Assembly: GCA_012845835.1 (NCBI GenBank)
Contig: JABAKD010000007.1
Location: 10,870,665 to 10,934,664 of the forward strand
Direction: 5' to 3'
Source: Undaria pinnatifida
Taxonomy: Eukaryota > Sar > Phaeophyceae > Laminariales > Alariaceae
Length of the DNA: 64,000 nucleotides
Under the pieces are notes generated by a model. That model searched no databases, was not told the origin of the DNA, and saw only the letters and a list, made by a program, of their open reading frames with translations. Shown in pieces: positions 44,890 through 55,799 of this stretch. Positions within the stretch are counted from its first letter, which is position 1; each line of letters opens with the position of its first letter. The position numbers were made by a program, and so were the translations under genes.

Positions 44890-45075
44890 ATTAGCGCATA
44901 GACGCTTGGTTGGGTTGGGCGAATGAGTGCCTTTGAAGTCATCTTTCGGGACCCGTGACATAATGAGTTTCTCATACGTCAAGATGTCAGGAACGTTCTC
45001 CTGCACTCTACCCTTTCGCGGGATGGCTCTAAATATCATTTTTTCGGTGAGTTGAGGAGCTCCCCAAAACGTTAT
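44890..45075 (-). mobile_element. Family B small element, copy 5 (reverse)
   Basis: On the minus strand: GTTTTGGGGAGCTCCTCAAC near 45070, ACTCATTATGTCACGGG, CCGAAAGATGACTTCAAAGG and CATTCGCCCAACCCA, matching family B interior. Confidence 0.55.
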
Positions 45076-45079
45076 GAGC

Positions 45080-46700
45080 CTCAGCTACAAAAGGGCGTAT
45101 CTCTACACCGTACCATGTATCTGCATGATCTACAGTAGTAGTAAGTTTTAGTGGAATGAGTGCAACCGGTCATTTTCATTACAAGTTGAAAACGTTGTGA
45201 AATAAGTCGGACATGATGGGCAATGCTGAACGCTCTCCGCGGTGAGAATCAATGCACGTTCCTGTGGGAGAGAAGACATTCAATTTCCGACCGCACTTCG
45301 TGCCCATGAGTTGGCTGAGCGTAAACGTGTACAAGCTCAGCTGAGAAGTAAAGATGACGATCAAAAAGAGACAACGCAAGTCGAACGCCTCGTGTTGCAT
45401 CTTCGACCTGAATGCAGTGGCAACCTGCCCGAGACTAGCTATCTGCCATGGTGATATCGAGACCCTTTTGGAACTTACCCCGCACGAGACCCGCATGATG
45501 CCAAAATAGAACAGCAGACAGCCCATACTTTGTGGGCTCTCAGGGCGGCGCGTGCCCGGACAGTTTTGGTGTGGTTTCTTAGGATCTATTGGTGTGAGTT
45601 TGCCGTGATTTTTGGTTGTTTCACATTCTTCCCATGCGGTTGCCGTGGTATTTCGGTAGTGAGTGGAAGTTTTTTCGGGTGATTCAATTTTGCTATTGTT
45701 ATGTTAATGCGTGCTTAAGGGTTTTTATTTGTATAAGAGCTGTCGTGTTTGATGTACGTGCTGGGGTAGCGTTCGGGGGAGTGTTGGCGTGGGTGGGGAG
45801 GTGACATTGTTCTGATGTGTGTTGGACTGAATCAACGATAGCCCCCCCCAAAACCTGCGATATTCTTCAACGAACGTTCGTGGCTGCTCGACACGAGAAA
45901 GGATGATATGAAAACTAAAATATTCAAATATTTTCTTGTTTGCAAAAGACCATCGAACGACAACTCCGAGTGGGCAGGGGGCAACGTGTTTCAACATATA
46001 CGGCCGGGAGCTGGTTTCAAAACCGTCCATTTCGTTAAATGTTGGCGGGGCTACCGTAGAACGACTCGTTGGTGCCATGTGGGCGTGTTTGTGTTCCATT
46101 TCGTTACCCGGGTGCAGTATAATGGCGACGCGGCGGTCATTTGTCTGGCTTTATCTCGCTTTCGGTTACCCCGGCGCAGCCTTAGGGGAGGGAGGGGCGG
46201 AGGCGGGGCACTGGGGGTGATGCTGTGGGGGAGGGGGGGTTGGGGGGGGGTTGGGAGAGAACATAAGGCGAAAAAGGCGGACATCGAGGTGCGGGGGAGG
46301 GTCAGCGGGTAAGGTGCGGTTTCCAACGGGGAACTAGTCCAAAAGGGAGATAAGTGGAAATCTGGGGCAGCAAGGGAGGGTTGCACGGCGGTGCCCTCGG
46401 CCCCGCAGGTGGCCGCGGCGTTATCGGTCCTGGTAAAAGTATAGTTTTGGGAGGGGGATATAGGTGTGTCGGAATTAGTGTTGACGCGTTTAGGTAACAT
46501 GTGGTGATGCTTGAGTAGGATGGGGTGATTCAGGTCCATAAATACGGTCGAGGAGGGGGCGGCGTGTCACGAGGAGGTATTCGCCGTTCATCCGACGGCC
46601 CAGCTGCGGCAACAGCACCGAGGGAAGGTGGGCGTACGGGGGTCGACGGGGCAGGCTCGCAAGATAGCCAAGAGTGAGTGGCGGGGAATGGGAGGGGGTC
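45080..46700. other. Gene-poor stretch with G-rich tract
   Basis: G-rich sequence at 46180-46310. The plus frame 45242-45454 and an adjacent frame (VPVGEKTFNFRPHFVPMSWL, later CHGDIETLLELTPHETRMMP) look somewhat protein-like but are broken and unrecognised. The Pro-rich minus frame 46051-46539 is a by-product of the G-rich tract. Confidence 0.4.
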
Positions 46701-46705
46701 AAGAG

Positions 46706-46940
46706 AAGGGAGAGTCCTACGCTCTCATAGGGGTGCAGCTGATTCTAAGAATTGTATGCGCTCCTAACAAGAAGATCTAGCTCTAATATATCGCCCGAAA
46801 CATGGCCTCGAAGGCATTCGCTCGTGCAAATCCGACCAATGGTTTCTATGTGCCAGTGCGAAAGCCGTGTATACACTCGTGTAACAGTATATCGGACTAA
46901 CCGGTAGTGCCTCGCTTGAGGAGCCCAACCAATCAGAATG
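46706..46940 (+). mobile_element. Family B small element, copy 6
   Basis: CTACGCTCTCATAGGGGTGC, CAGCTGATTCTAAGAA, GCTCCTAACAAGAAGATC, CCCGAAACATGGCCTCGAAG and CGCTTGAGGAGCCCAACC follow the family order. Confidence 0.7.
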
Positions 46941-46944
46941 CCAG

Positions 46945-48135
46945 GAACGTTTAAAATCAACAAGTGCAACTCCTAGCGTTGGATGAGTTAGGATGCACTG
47001 TTCAAGGGGGACATAGTTCGCAAGAAGTGAAATCGTGGTATGTGTGGGCTGCGCAGCGGAGGGGCCACGCAGGCGAGGGGGGGGGGGGGGGCGTTGGAGC
47101 GGTCGCTACGTAGTGTTTTCGGGCGGACGGGTGGGACTTCGAGGTAAAGGTCATCGCATGCGTACGGGGCAATGTCGCTAAACACGAGCAGGAGAGAGAC
47201 TATGCGCCGGTGAGGACGCACACCAGTGACTCCGCGAAAGAGAGAGCGGATGAATCCCGGGGCGCGCAAGGAGGGCTGGGTGGAAATGGGGTTGAAGCTC
47301 GTTGCAATTTGAGCGCGGTTCTTATGTTACAATCTCACCGGAGAGCATGACGGAACGCTACCGACCATTGTTTTCTTCATAATTTCGATCTTGAAATCCT
47401 GCAATCACACCCCGTCCATGAGCAATCGCTGCTGAGCATTTCCACCTCTATTTCTATTCTTGGTCCGATTACCTTATTGCGTGAGTCGTAACCGTTATGC
47501 CCCCTAGAAAAGCGTTGGGGCATTTTAGAAATTCTGCGATGGCCAGGAAGGCGATATTGAGATATTGCAAGTGAAGATGCCAGCATGCGACTATGATGGA
47601 CTCCAGTAATCTGGCACGCACCGAAATTCAATAGCATGGGTGACGCATAACATGCGGAGTATGCATCTACCCGAAACAACGTGAAGGAAACCTTATCACC
47701 GGGGAAAATACCGAAACAAAAAAAATGAATATGTACAATTAGTTGTTGTCCAGCGAGCCTAAACGAAGCTACGATTTTCCGAGTGACCATCACGGAAGTT
47801 TCAGGAGGTTTCGTGACCCCCAAAAACGTTTAATACGAGACCAAAACTCGACCACGGAGAACACATCTCCCCGTACTATGTAGAACAACAAGGAAATACA
47901 GAGAAAATGGAACCGGCATTCGCTTTACAACTAGTTTCTGTACCAACTTCCGTCTTAGCATGGATATATATATACGTCACCTGTCAACCCTGCTCCACCT
48001 TTCCCCCCCACGAACTCCACCCATCTACCAGTTAAATACTTGTATCCCACGCTCTAATGCCCTTCATAAACAGAAGGATCTCTCCCATTGCAACAGCCAC
48101 CTCCTCGAAGGATTTCGATTATTGCCCACTCAGGC
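46945..48135. other. Gene-free stretch
   Basis: A G-run (47079-47091) and short frames only. Nothing supported. Confidence 0.4.
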
Positions 48136-48140
48136 CATTC

Positions 48141-49350
48141 ACTGTTGAATATGGTGGCGTCCCTCCTCAGCAATTACTGCGAGGCCGAAGAGATACTCCG
48201 CGAAGAACAGCGTGGCGTTCGCTCGCCCCGCGCCGTCAACATCGGAAAACATGCTGTTCGACGTGCGTCGACGGCAAGGACTCCGAGGAGCTAGGAGAAT
48301 CCCTCGGTACGCGTGCTTGATCGACGTCAGAGATATTATGACTCCCTGGACCTAGAACTGCTCTGAGTGGCGCTCGTACGCTTCGGTGTGTACAAGAGAG
48401 GATAGTCGTTGCTTCGGTGTGTACGGATGTCGGTGAGGACTCTGAATGGTCTGACGTCACTCAGAGATTGCGCCAAACATAGATGAATATCGCGACCTCT
48501 CTTTTCCAATGTCATTTTCGTTGACTGCGGTACAGTCTGCTTTGGCAGGCTTCAGTGAGGACACAGATATTCTAAGGTGCCTTTTTCATGTCGAGGAAGA
48601 CCTCGGGACACACGGGGTAAAGATTGAGCATATACCAGGTGCACGGATGAGAGCTTGGGGTATGGTGTACGCTGACGATGCGTGCAATGCGTCAAAGTCG
48701 GCGGAAGGCCTTGCGATGGTGATGACCGTAATTGTGACCGTAATTGTGACCGTTGTAGAAGTAACAGGCCTCACCGTATCCCAAACGAAAACAGAGAACA
48801 CGCTGCTGCGGACGCATAACCAGGCACTCCAGACCTCACCGCTCGTTGTCGAGGCAGCGGGCTAGAGATATACGCAGACAATGCCGTTTTGAAACTGGGC
48901 GGTTTTGCCGACTCCGGCGCCGACATTATGCCAGAAACCATACGACGTGTCCGGCTCGAATGCGCAAGCTATAATCGTTTCAAACAGGAGCTGTATGACA
49001 GAGAAGATTCCCCGTTCACTATGAAGTTGCGCCAGCTAACGGCCGAGGTGATAGGGATCCTGCTGTACAGGTGCGTGACTTGGAAACTAGGCCAGAAATA
49101 CTGAGCTGAGCTCAAAACTGTATTCCGCAACCTTTTCTTTCTTACCATTTGTTTCCAGTGCCGACAACGCACCGACCACCAAATGTCGTACGCCAAGGCT
49201 CTCAAGAACGCGTGATGTGAGAGCATTGAGACGACTAGGATATCCGCAAACGATGCCTCCTCCTTGCGGGAGCCGTACAACGGACGACCAATGAGCGGAT
49301 GACCAATCAGGTGGTATTCGGGACGACGCTGGGGTGGACATCGAACTGCT
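48141..49350 (+). pseudogene. LINE-type reverse transcriptase fragment, copy 2 (catalytic box intact)
   Basis: Plus-strand frames read in order: LLSNYCEAEEILREEQRGVR, RYYDSLDLELL and VALVRFGVY, EDSEWSDVTQRLRQ, FSEDTDILRCLFHVEED, then AWGMVYADDACNASKSAEGL with an intact YADD at about 48667-48680, MTVIVTVVEVTGLTVSQTKT, ADIMPETIRRVRLECASYNR, LLYRCVTWKLGQKY, and after a stop RQRTDHQMSYAKALKNA. This is the palm, thumb and C-terminal part of a non-LTR reverse transcriptase, homologous to 12843-13790. Frameshifts, stops and a short GTAATTGTGACC tandem duplication (about 48727-48750) show decay. No endonuclease domain was found. Confidence 0.85.
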
Positions 49351-49460
49351 GGCCACTATGAGAGCAACACTATGCAGAAGGTTTCGCCGTTCTAGTCTCT
49401 CGTTTTAGACCGACGACTCTCCCCTTTGGAGCGGCAGCGTTTCACCCTCCACTCGCGTCG

Positions 49461-49889
49461 ATGTCCTTCGAGAAAACCAGTGGCTTTGCCTCAACTTCTC
49501 CCCAGAAGAAAACGACCCCTTCAAGCACATTCCGTACCGGCAATGGACATTTCGACGGCTGTACGGCACACCCGGCCTGTCCGTCGACGACACTGCTGGC
49601 GACACCTCTTTTGGTTTTCGAAGGTTCTCGTGTACCTGTTGCCAAGCCGTCCTGTAATGCAGCACCAATTTCTTCTTTCAAGAGCCCACTGGCTCCGACG
49701 CCGTCTTTTGACAATTCCCACGGGGTAGAACCGGCGGCGGGACCTAGCACTTCGAGCGTGGTTCCCCTCAGCCAAGTAATTGTTTCTACGGCGAGAACGC
49801 GCATATCGGTACGTTCTCCGCGGTCATGGTCTGAGTTCGGCGATGGCAACCTGCGCTTCCAGCGCCGTTCCCTTCATCGTCGGCATTAA
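49461..49889 (+). pseudogene. Conserved N-terminal chromovirus segment (copy 2)
   Basis: A 142-codon frame with PSCNAAPISSFKSPLAPTP, HGVEPAAGPST and SSVVPLSQVIV that matches copy 1 (5712-6074, minus). The minus frame over the same DNA is also open, a consequence of composition. Unrecognised; position suggests the start of gag. Confidence 0.5.
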
Positions 49890-50120
49890 CTCGGTAACGG
49901 GGGTCCGCGCTACGAACGCCGCCCTCATCCACCATGTCACGGGAGCTTGCGCATTGCGCGCTCCCCCTAGGCACGCATCGCGCAGCAAAATAGCTGAGGT
50001 GACGGCGCGCCACCTATTTAGTCGAAATCTTGTTCACCCCCTCGTATCCCTAACCATGCTGTGGCGGTCGGTTAGAGGTGTGGGACGGCCGACCCTCAAA
50101 CACATTTTGTTTACCACGAG

Positions 50121-50310
50121 GTGGCGGTCGTTTTGACATTTCGCAAGGCCGACACTGAGACACCGAGAACTTTTGCGAGACTTGATCCGGTGCCTGCTCG
50201 CGATAGCAGCGAGCGCTCTGTGCTTTTTTCCGTCAAGGAGGAGTCGACAAGATTAGCTACCTCGTCTCCCTTCTCCAAGATACCTAACGGAAAAGAGCCT
50301 TTCGGGTAAA
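50121..50310 (+). pseudogene. Conserved gag-like segment with TFARLDP motif (copy 2)
   Basis: Reads FRKADTETPRTFARLDPVPA, then VKEESTRLATSSPFSKIPNG and ends at a stop. Matches 5010-5429 (minus) residue by residue over about 50 positions. Confidence 0.6.
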
Positions 50311-50569
50311 ACTTTTACTGCCACGTGCCCGCGCCCCGCTCCAGATGACGCCCACAGGGTCAATGGGCCCTGCTTCATCTTCCAGCACGCTAACCCACGC
50401 GCGTCTGGCTACGTCTGTCCCAGTGGTATCGGAAGAAGATCCGACGCTGCGCGACGGGCCAGTGATGACGCCGCGGCCTCTGTCCTGATCAGCTCGACGC
50501 TATTTCGGACATTTTACGGAGGAATCGTGCCTCTCGTCAAGCAGAAAGGACTCAGAGCCCCTGTCTCTT

Positions 50570-51190
50570 CGGGTGCAGGTAGACCAATTTTTTGCGATGT
50601 TGCGCCAAAGAGCGAAGAGGCCCCGACGCAAGAACCCGTGGGTCCGGACTCGCGTCGTGCTCCCAAGGCCTGGTGTTCCTGAGAGAGACACCACAGGCCC
50701 AATTTACCGAGGACTGGTGATCCCAGAGGGGGACATTGCAGACAAAAATGTCCAACGGGGCTACCGACGGTTTGGCACCGTCGGTGTTGGACTCCTTTTG
50801 GGGTGCTTCTTACGAATTTCCGCCGGCGGGTGAGGAGGATCCGAGGCGGAAAACCGCGGGTTCGGACTCGCATCATGTTCCAGAGGCATGGTGTTCCCGC
50901 AAGGGGACACTACATGCCCAAACAGTAGAGGACTGGTGTTCCCAGAAGGGGATATTGCCGTCCAACGAGGCTACCGACGGGTTGGCACCGTCGATTTTTG
51001 ATCAATTTTCGGGCGCAGTTTGAGCGGATTCTTGCGTTTTCCGCCAGCGAGCAAAGACGACACGTGGCGAGAAACCCCGTGTGCGGATTCGCTTCGTGCT
51101 CCCGAGGCCTGCTGTTCCCGCGAGAGGACACCACATGCCCAACGTGAGGAGGAATGGTGTTCCCGGACGCGGACATTGCAAACCCACATT
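50570..51190. repeat. About 220-bp tandem repeat array inside chromovirus copy 2 (3 units)
   Basis: TGGTGTTCC-type landmarks preceded by CGTGCTCCCAAGGCC or variants occur near 50671, 50889 and 51110, each followed by GACAC-ACA-GCCCAA, GGACATTGC and GGCTACCGACGGxTTGGCA. The array is the inverted counterpart of 4290-4890. Confidence 0.75.
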
Positions 51191-51197
51191 CCATCAC

Positions 51198-51443
51198 GAC
51201 GCATGCTACGATAGAGGTGCACCACGATATTTCCGATCTTCCTAAATTTGAGAGCTTAAAACCTCTCCCAAAGACTGATTTGGAGAAAAATAAACGTCGA
51301 CTGGATGAAACATGCGTAGGCGGAGGTACCCACAAAACGTCGTGCGAAGCATATCAGCGTATTTATGACGATTTCCGGTTAGGCAGCACCGTCCTTCAGA
51401 AACAAATCACACGAAAAGTGATACCTCTATCGTAGCATGCGTC
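51198..51443 (+). mobile_element. Family A small transposon, copy 9 (intact, inserted in chromovirus copy 2)
   Basis: Starts GACGCATGCTACGATAGAGG and ends with the near-perfect inverse CCTCTATCGTAGCATGCGTC. 246 bp, non-coding. Copy 1 of the chromovirus carries the unoccupied site (about 4321-4332, minus strand: TTCCAGCACGGC), while copy 2 reads TTCCATCAC before and ACACGGC after the insert, so the target duplication is only about 2 to 4 bp. Confidence 0.9.
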
Positions 51444-51760
51444 ACACGGCTTTTGAACCTTCTCTCAAATACTCCACAGACACAATGCTGTTGTTCTGGC
51501 AGCCCCCATCCAATTTGTCACCATTGTCCCCTTCGTCGTTTGTCGTTGACGACGTGTCACATTGTTGCGCGGAGCAGTATGTGATGGCCGAAAAGTCCAG
51601 TCGTTTTCAAGACCATCGAGCAGTGGAGCTCATCATGCCGTCGCCTGACCCAATCACACACCAACGCATTGGTCAAGGCGTACGCAACTTTGATTCCATT
51701 GTTGGGAACAGGAAAAGGCAAATCGCCGTGATATCTGGCGCCTACGCCATACTTACGTAG
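51444..51760 (+). pseudogene. Conserved chromovirus segment with GVRNFDS motif (copy 2)
   Basis: Open for about 105 codons: SSFVVDDVSHCCAEQYVMAEK (core SFVVDD...CAEQYVMAEK), FQDHRAVELIM, RIGQGVRNFDSIVGNRKRQ. Better preserved than copy 1 (3871-4290). Its apparent start lies in the transposon end at 51437, so the natural frame continued upstream before the insertion. Confidence 0.6.
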
Positions 51761-52044
51761 AATCCAGCCATGAAAAGGACCTCAGGAGCTCTGGCAACAA
51801 GCGTCTGGCTGAAGGCAGTCCTCTAGAGCCAGTGTGGGGCATTGGTGCCAGATGGTCCTACGGCCAACAACCCATACCAGTGGCGAGGAAAACGTTAGAG
51901 GGGAGCCGTGCGAGGCTCTCAGAGCCAGCAAATTCAAATCACCAGCGCCTTTACTCGGGGCATCCAACGCAACGTAGATAAATCTCGAAAGGCGGCCGTG
52001 GCCAGTTGACTTTCAAGCACCGCGGCTCCTCGATTGTTTTCCAT

Positions 52045-52800
52045 ATGTTTCTATATTATGGGGTTTGGAGGGTCTGCCTTTGGGTTGTTCGCGGTGTTTC
52101 GAGCGTTTTTGATTGGATGTGGAGTGGTTCTAAAACTTTTTTCTTAGTCTTGCCCTCCCCTCCCTCCCCGGTCTGTGCCGGGCCAGGTTCCGGGTGTTCA
52201 CGCCGCTTTCTGAGGCGCAGGACTGCCGGGTTTTCGTTTTGTTCAGATTTTCCCTACCGACGTCCTCCTCAGCCCAGAGCGGGAAATCGACCAGGTTACC
52301 CTGTTCGCGCATAACGTGGTACAGGGCTATATATGGGACTGTTTTATCGATTTCCTCATGTGTTATATTTGTTCTACTTGTTTCGGCTAAACACTCCTCC
52401 CCCTCGCGGGGTTCTAGGTGATGTCACCTTCCACTCCGGGTGAATGTCGTTTCCTCATCCAACTCTCGCCATGCCAATGGTCAGCGGGAGTTTTTAGGGA
52501 AGCCATCTCCCTTGTACTAGCGCCTGAGTTCCTGTTTCTTCGACAAAGGTTTGCCTTGTCATAGTGCATTTTCTGTTGTTTGTTCGCCGTGGAGCATTTT
52601 TTATCACCTTTCCCCTCCCCTGCCACACCGGCGGTACGTCAGAGGTTTTATGGGCGGTCTTTCTTGTTGCAGGGTCTGCTTTTCCATCAAATACTTTTCT
52701 TCGCGTTATCGTGTCTCCAGAGGAAGGTCATTAGAGGTGTGTGAGTGGGTTTTGAATAGTGGCATCTTCGACTCATAGTCTAGCTCGTAGAACCGGAGTT
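52045..52800 (+). other. Probable right terminal region of chromovirus copy 2
   Basis: Matches copy 1 only for its first tens of bases because copy 1 runs off the window. It holds GGCTATATATGGGA (about 52325) and TGTTATATTTGTTC, as in LTR promoters, but no second terminal repeat was found for comparison. T/C-rich, no gene. Confidence 0.35.
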
Positions 52801-52804
52801 TCCC

Positions 52805-53435
52805 CGAATCTCCAACATTTCTGCATATGCGGCTCATCAGGGGGGGCTAGTGTTAGAGTACGGCGGTGAACGGTCTGCAATTATCTGATTTAATAGGTAA
52901 TTTACTACTCTTGTATGATAGGTTGGTGAAAAATATTCGGGGTAGCCAGTAAATGAAACCGAGGTATGCGCCTCGGTTCTCCGCTGCTATCCCGGACTCT
53001 GTGGAAGTAATAAAGCTGCTTCTCTACTACGGCTAAGATAGTTGAGTACTCACAAAGGACCTGTCCAATAGACAGACCTGCAGGGGACACTCTGTGTCCG
53101 CACGTCAATGGCTTAAGACCATGTACGTTCTCGTCATTTGAAACGCCATCACGCGTTGAGGAGGAGCACGGGCTCAAACTTAGGGTATTGTAGGTAGATG
53201 CTGAGCGGGCATAGCGGGTTGCTGCTGTTGCCGTGGAACATAGTACCCAAACTGTCAGTCTTGTTCTTGTGGTCTGACTATAACGACGGTGGAAATCTGC
53301 CCCAATGTCCTCTAATGCAACCGTGCTTCTGCCTTGAACGAATTAATTTAAGTGGTCGAGGAAGATCGGATGTTTGAGTGATGCTCGCCTGGAGCTAAAC
53401 GTGCTCGTCCACGACGATAATATATACCAGGTATA
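52805..53435. other. Gene-free stretch
   Basis: No exon, no repeat recognised. Confidence 0.4.
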
Positions 53436-53439
53436 AATA

Positions 53440-53515
53440 TGTACGCTCCAGCTGTGAGATCGAAATTTTTGGCCGAAACTCATCTTTGCAAGCTGTGAGA
53501 TACTCCACGACCATA
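53440..53515 (+). repeat. Family D palindromic repeat, copy 5
   Basis: CTCCAGCTGTGAGATCGAAA, then AACTCATCTTTGCAAGC and TGTGAGATACTCC: the best-preserved family D copy with copy 4. Confidence 0.7.
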
Positions 53516-53519
53516 GATA

Positions 53520-54800
53520 TATGATACATGTATGTTCAGCGTACCCTGCTGTTCAGCGTCTATGTGAAAGATGTTTTTGCTTCATTTCATATTTTCGTCT
53601 GCTTATTTATTTTTGAATCCGCGCGATACCAGTATTTAAGTTCTTGCGTTCGCTAAACGGACCCTCTAATGCCCGCCTACTACGAAAGGGTAAAAGGAGC
53701 ACGTAAGATGTGAACCTTTACCCAAACTTGTGACCTCCGGGGCCTTCTGGGGCCACTCGGGCCCTTCGGAGCCACTCCGGGGGGGCTCGACGGTCGCCCC
53801 TGCAGGAGGGCCCCATCGAGCCTTCGGAACCTCACGTCCAGCCGGAAGCCTAAGTGCAAGCAACCCCGGTTCAAACTATGCCGGTACGGCAGTGTCCGTG
53901 TATTATTTTTGCGCAATGAATGCACAGATTGCGTATGCGTTCATGTATACGCACTCCACCGAGGCATGAAAAACCATCACCACCCCATGACCGGGCTACA
54001 CCAACGCAACAAGCAAGCGACAGAAAATGTTGTTCGCAGTCCCGAGCCTTTACTCTTTGCTGCTGCGCGTGGAAACCCTTGCAAGCCGAGTTCGAAATAG
54101 TTTCACACGAAAAACAGCAGCAGCAGCACTCCGGATACGTGCTTCGATATTCAATCGATGGACCGCATCAATAAACCCACGATAACAACGGAAACCTACA
54201 TATTCGTATGATAGGGTTTTTTTAACCATAACTGGTCCTGATTACTATGGTATACTCCTCCGCCATGCATACGTCAAAAACTCTCTACTCGGCCTAAACA
54301 TATGTAAAACGACCTCGTCCCACGAGAGAAAAAAAAGCTTTAAATGATGTCCAAACAAATGTTATTGAGGTAGAATAGGAGCGGAGCCTTTTATTCGAGC
54401 GTTCTCTGGCCTTGAATGTACTCCGACCAAGGCGGTGCTGGCTGCACCAACGCTACCATTGGTTCAGCTCCAAAAACATTCGATCTCCGCACACGACCCC
54501 TTCGGCACCATTTGTCCTCTGGACTTGCTGATCTTATGTTGAACGACTCCTTCCCAACCACTCATGACTCCTCATGCATGGGTAGACCTATGCGTTCTTC
54601 TCTTTCAGTCTACATTTCTACGTCTACCCATTTTGTACCCCCCCGCGTGGCTCACGCACGCAGCAAAATAAACATTTTCAGTTACTTTCACCGAAATCAT
54701 GCAAAGTTACGAGTGATTGTTCTTTCTATCCCACCTCCCCACCGATTCACGCAAAACAAGGGACTAATCGGCGGCGAGTCAGTTCGCAGGCTGGCGTAAT
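53520..54800. other. Gene-poor stretch
   Basis: A GC-rich segment at 53735-53830 with repeated GGGGCCACTC / GGAGCCACTC words. The plus frame 54416-54799 (127 codons) is open but not recognised. Confidence 0.4.
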
Positions 54801-54805
54801 TGCAA

Positions 54806-55126
54806 CTAACTGGCTGCCCCTATTAATTGGCGCTCGGTGACGCGATCCTGGTGCGTAAGGTGTAGTGAGTTGTTCACATCACAGTGATAATGTTTCGGGT
54901 GGAACGCATGTCGCTCTGATTGACCAGGAATGCCGCTAGCCTTCGGGCCGAAGTTCGACGGTAAAAAGCGAACATCAGCGGTGGAACCGGATTGAGAGCC
55001 AAACACGAACTCTGGAACGAGGGTAGGAGGCCAGCAGTAAAGCAACGACGACAGCTCCACCATGGTGAACACACGCCAATTTTCGTCCACGCGTGGCAGG
55101 GTAGCCCTTATCTCGCCGAATCGCAT
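54806..55126 (-). CDS. Hypothetical ORF, 106 codons
   Basis: Minus-strand frame reading RFGEIRATLPRVDENWRVFT, MVELSSLLYCWPPTLVPEFV, RFLPSNFGPKASGIPGQSER and QDRVTERQLIGAAS. Composition is protein-like and not repetitive. Just upstream on the same strand (55296-55108) another open frame has VTVPNVFIVANDIRGAMYNL and EQDEDERVASRSQ. The two could be parts of one broken gene or retroelement. I do not recognise either. Confidence 0.3.
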   Translation of the reverse strand: MRFGEIRATLPRVDENWRVFTMVELSSLLYCWPPTLVPEFVFGSQSGSTADVRFLPSNFGPKASGIPGQSERHAFHPKHYHCDVNNSLHLTHQDRVTERQLIGAAS

Positions 55127-55659
55127 ATTTTCATGTGAGTAAATATTTTCGCGTTGTCGGGTATTTCTCCTTGCTTGCCCCGCATCATTGGCTGGCTGCG
55201 GGAAGCGACCCGTTCGTCCTCGTCTTGCTCTGTCGATGCTCGTGCGGATCTCAAGTTGTACATCGCCCCCCTGATGTCGTTAGCAACGATGAACACATTC
55301 GGGACCGTAACTTGTTGTACAGACTGTACGTAAACGGCCTAAACACATTCAAAGTGAAATTACCCAACGGACGTTAACTTTCGAGGCTGCTACAAGTGTA
55401 CCAGGGAGCAGGTACGGAATACACTTACGCCTGATTTTGGTTTCTGCCTGTCGTTAGTTCACCCCTGACCTCTCGGGACCTCCCACTTTAACCCTGACTC
55501 CTTCTGCAAGCATTAATTGCGGAACGATCCAGTTACTCTTTGATATCTTCCTGAACCTTTGGGGTTTTTTCGTTGCACGAAATTTGCTCATATAAGGTTC
55601 GACCTGAGGTCAGCTTGGCTCATCAGCTCAGTCCAGATCAGCACCAACACATCGCAGCT

Positions 55660-55795
55660 CTAGCTCAGAAACACATCACCGTGTGGTGACGTGCGGTGAC
55701 GTGCGGTGCTGTGGCCGACCGTGCGGTGCCGTGGTCGACCGTGCCGTGCTGTATTGCACGTTGCTGTGTCGTGATGTGTCATGGTGCGTGCTTTG
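55660..55795. repeat. GTG/GTGC low-complexity tract
   Basis: Imperfect GTGCGGTGACGTGC, GACCGTGCGGTGCCGTGGTC and similar units; a related stretch is near 55955-56030. No coding meaning. Confidence 0.6.
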
Positions 55796-55799
55796 CTGT

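Larger units (their letters stand above)
49400..52045 (+). mobile_element. Chromovirus-derived element, copy 2 (plus strand, no central pol)
   Basis: Collinear with copy 1 (minus strand, 6100-1): N-terminal segment 49440-49890, SFARLDP-type segment 50120-50310, about 220-bp tandem repeats 50570-51190, GVRNFDS segment 51437-51760, and the last ~85 bp before the terminal region (51960-52045). Between the last two, copy 2 lacks the 2-kb integrase and chromodomain block present in copy 1, except for a terminal FTRGIQRNVDKSR peptide. A family A transposon interrupts it at 51198-51443. The right terminal repeat probably starts just after 52045. Confidence 0.75.

Noticed and set aside
46051-46539. 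162-codon Pro-rich minus-strand frame; also 21685-21996
   Set aside because: Complement of G-rich tracts; low complexity.
49442-49849. 135-codon minus-strand frame inside chromovirus copy 2
   Set aside because: The element's sense here is plus; the minus frame is conserved only because both strands mirror each other.
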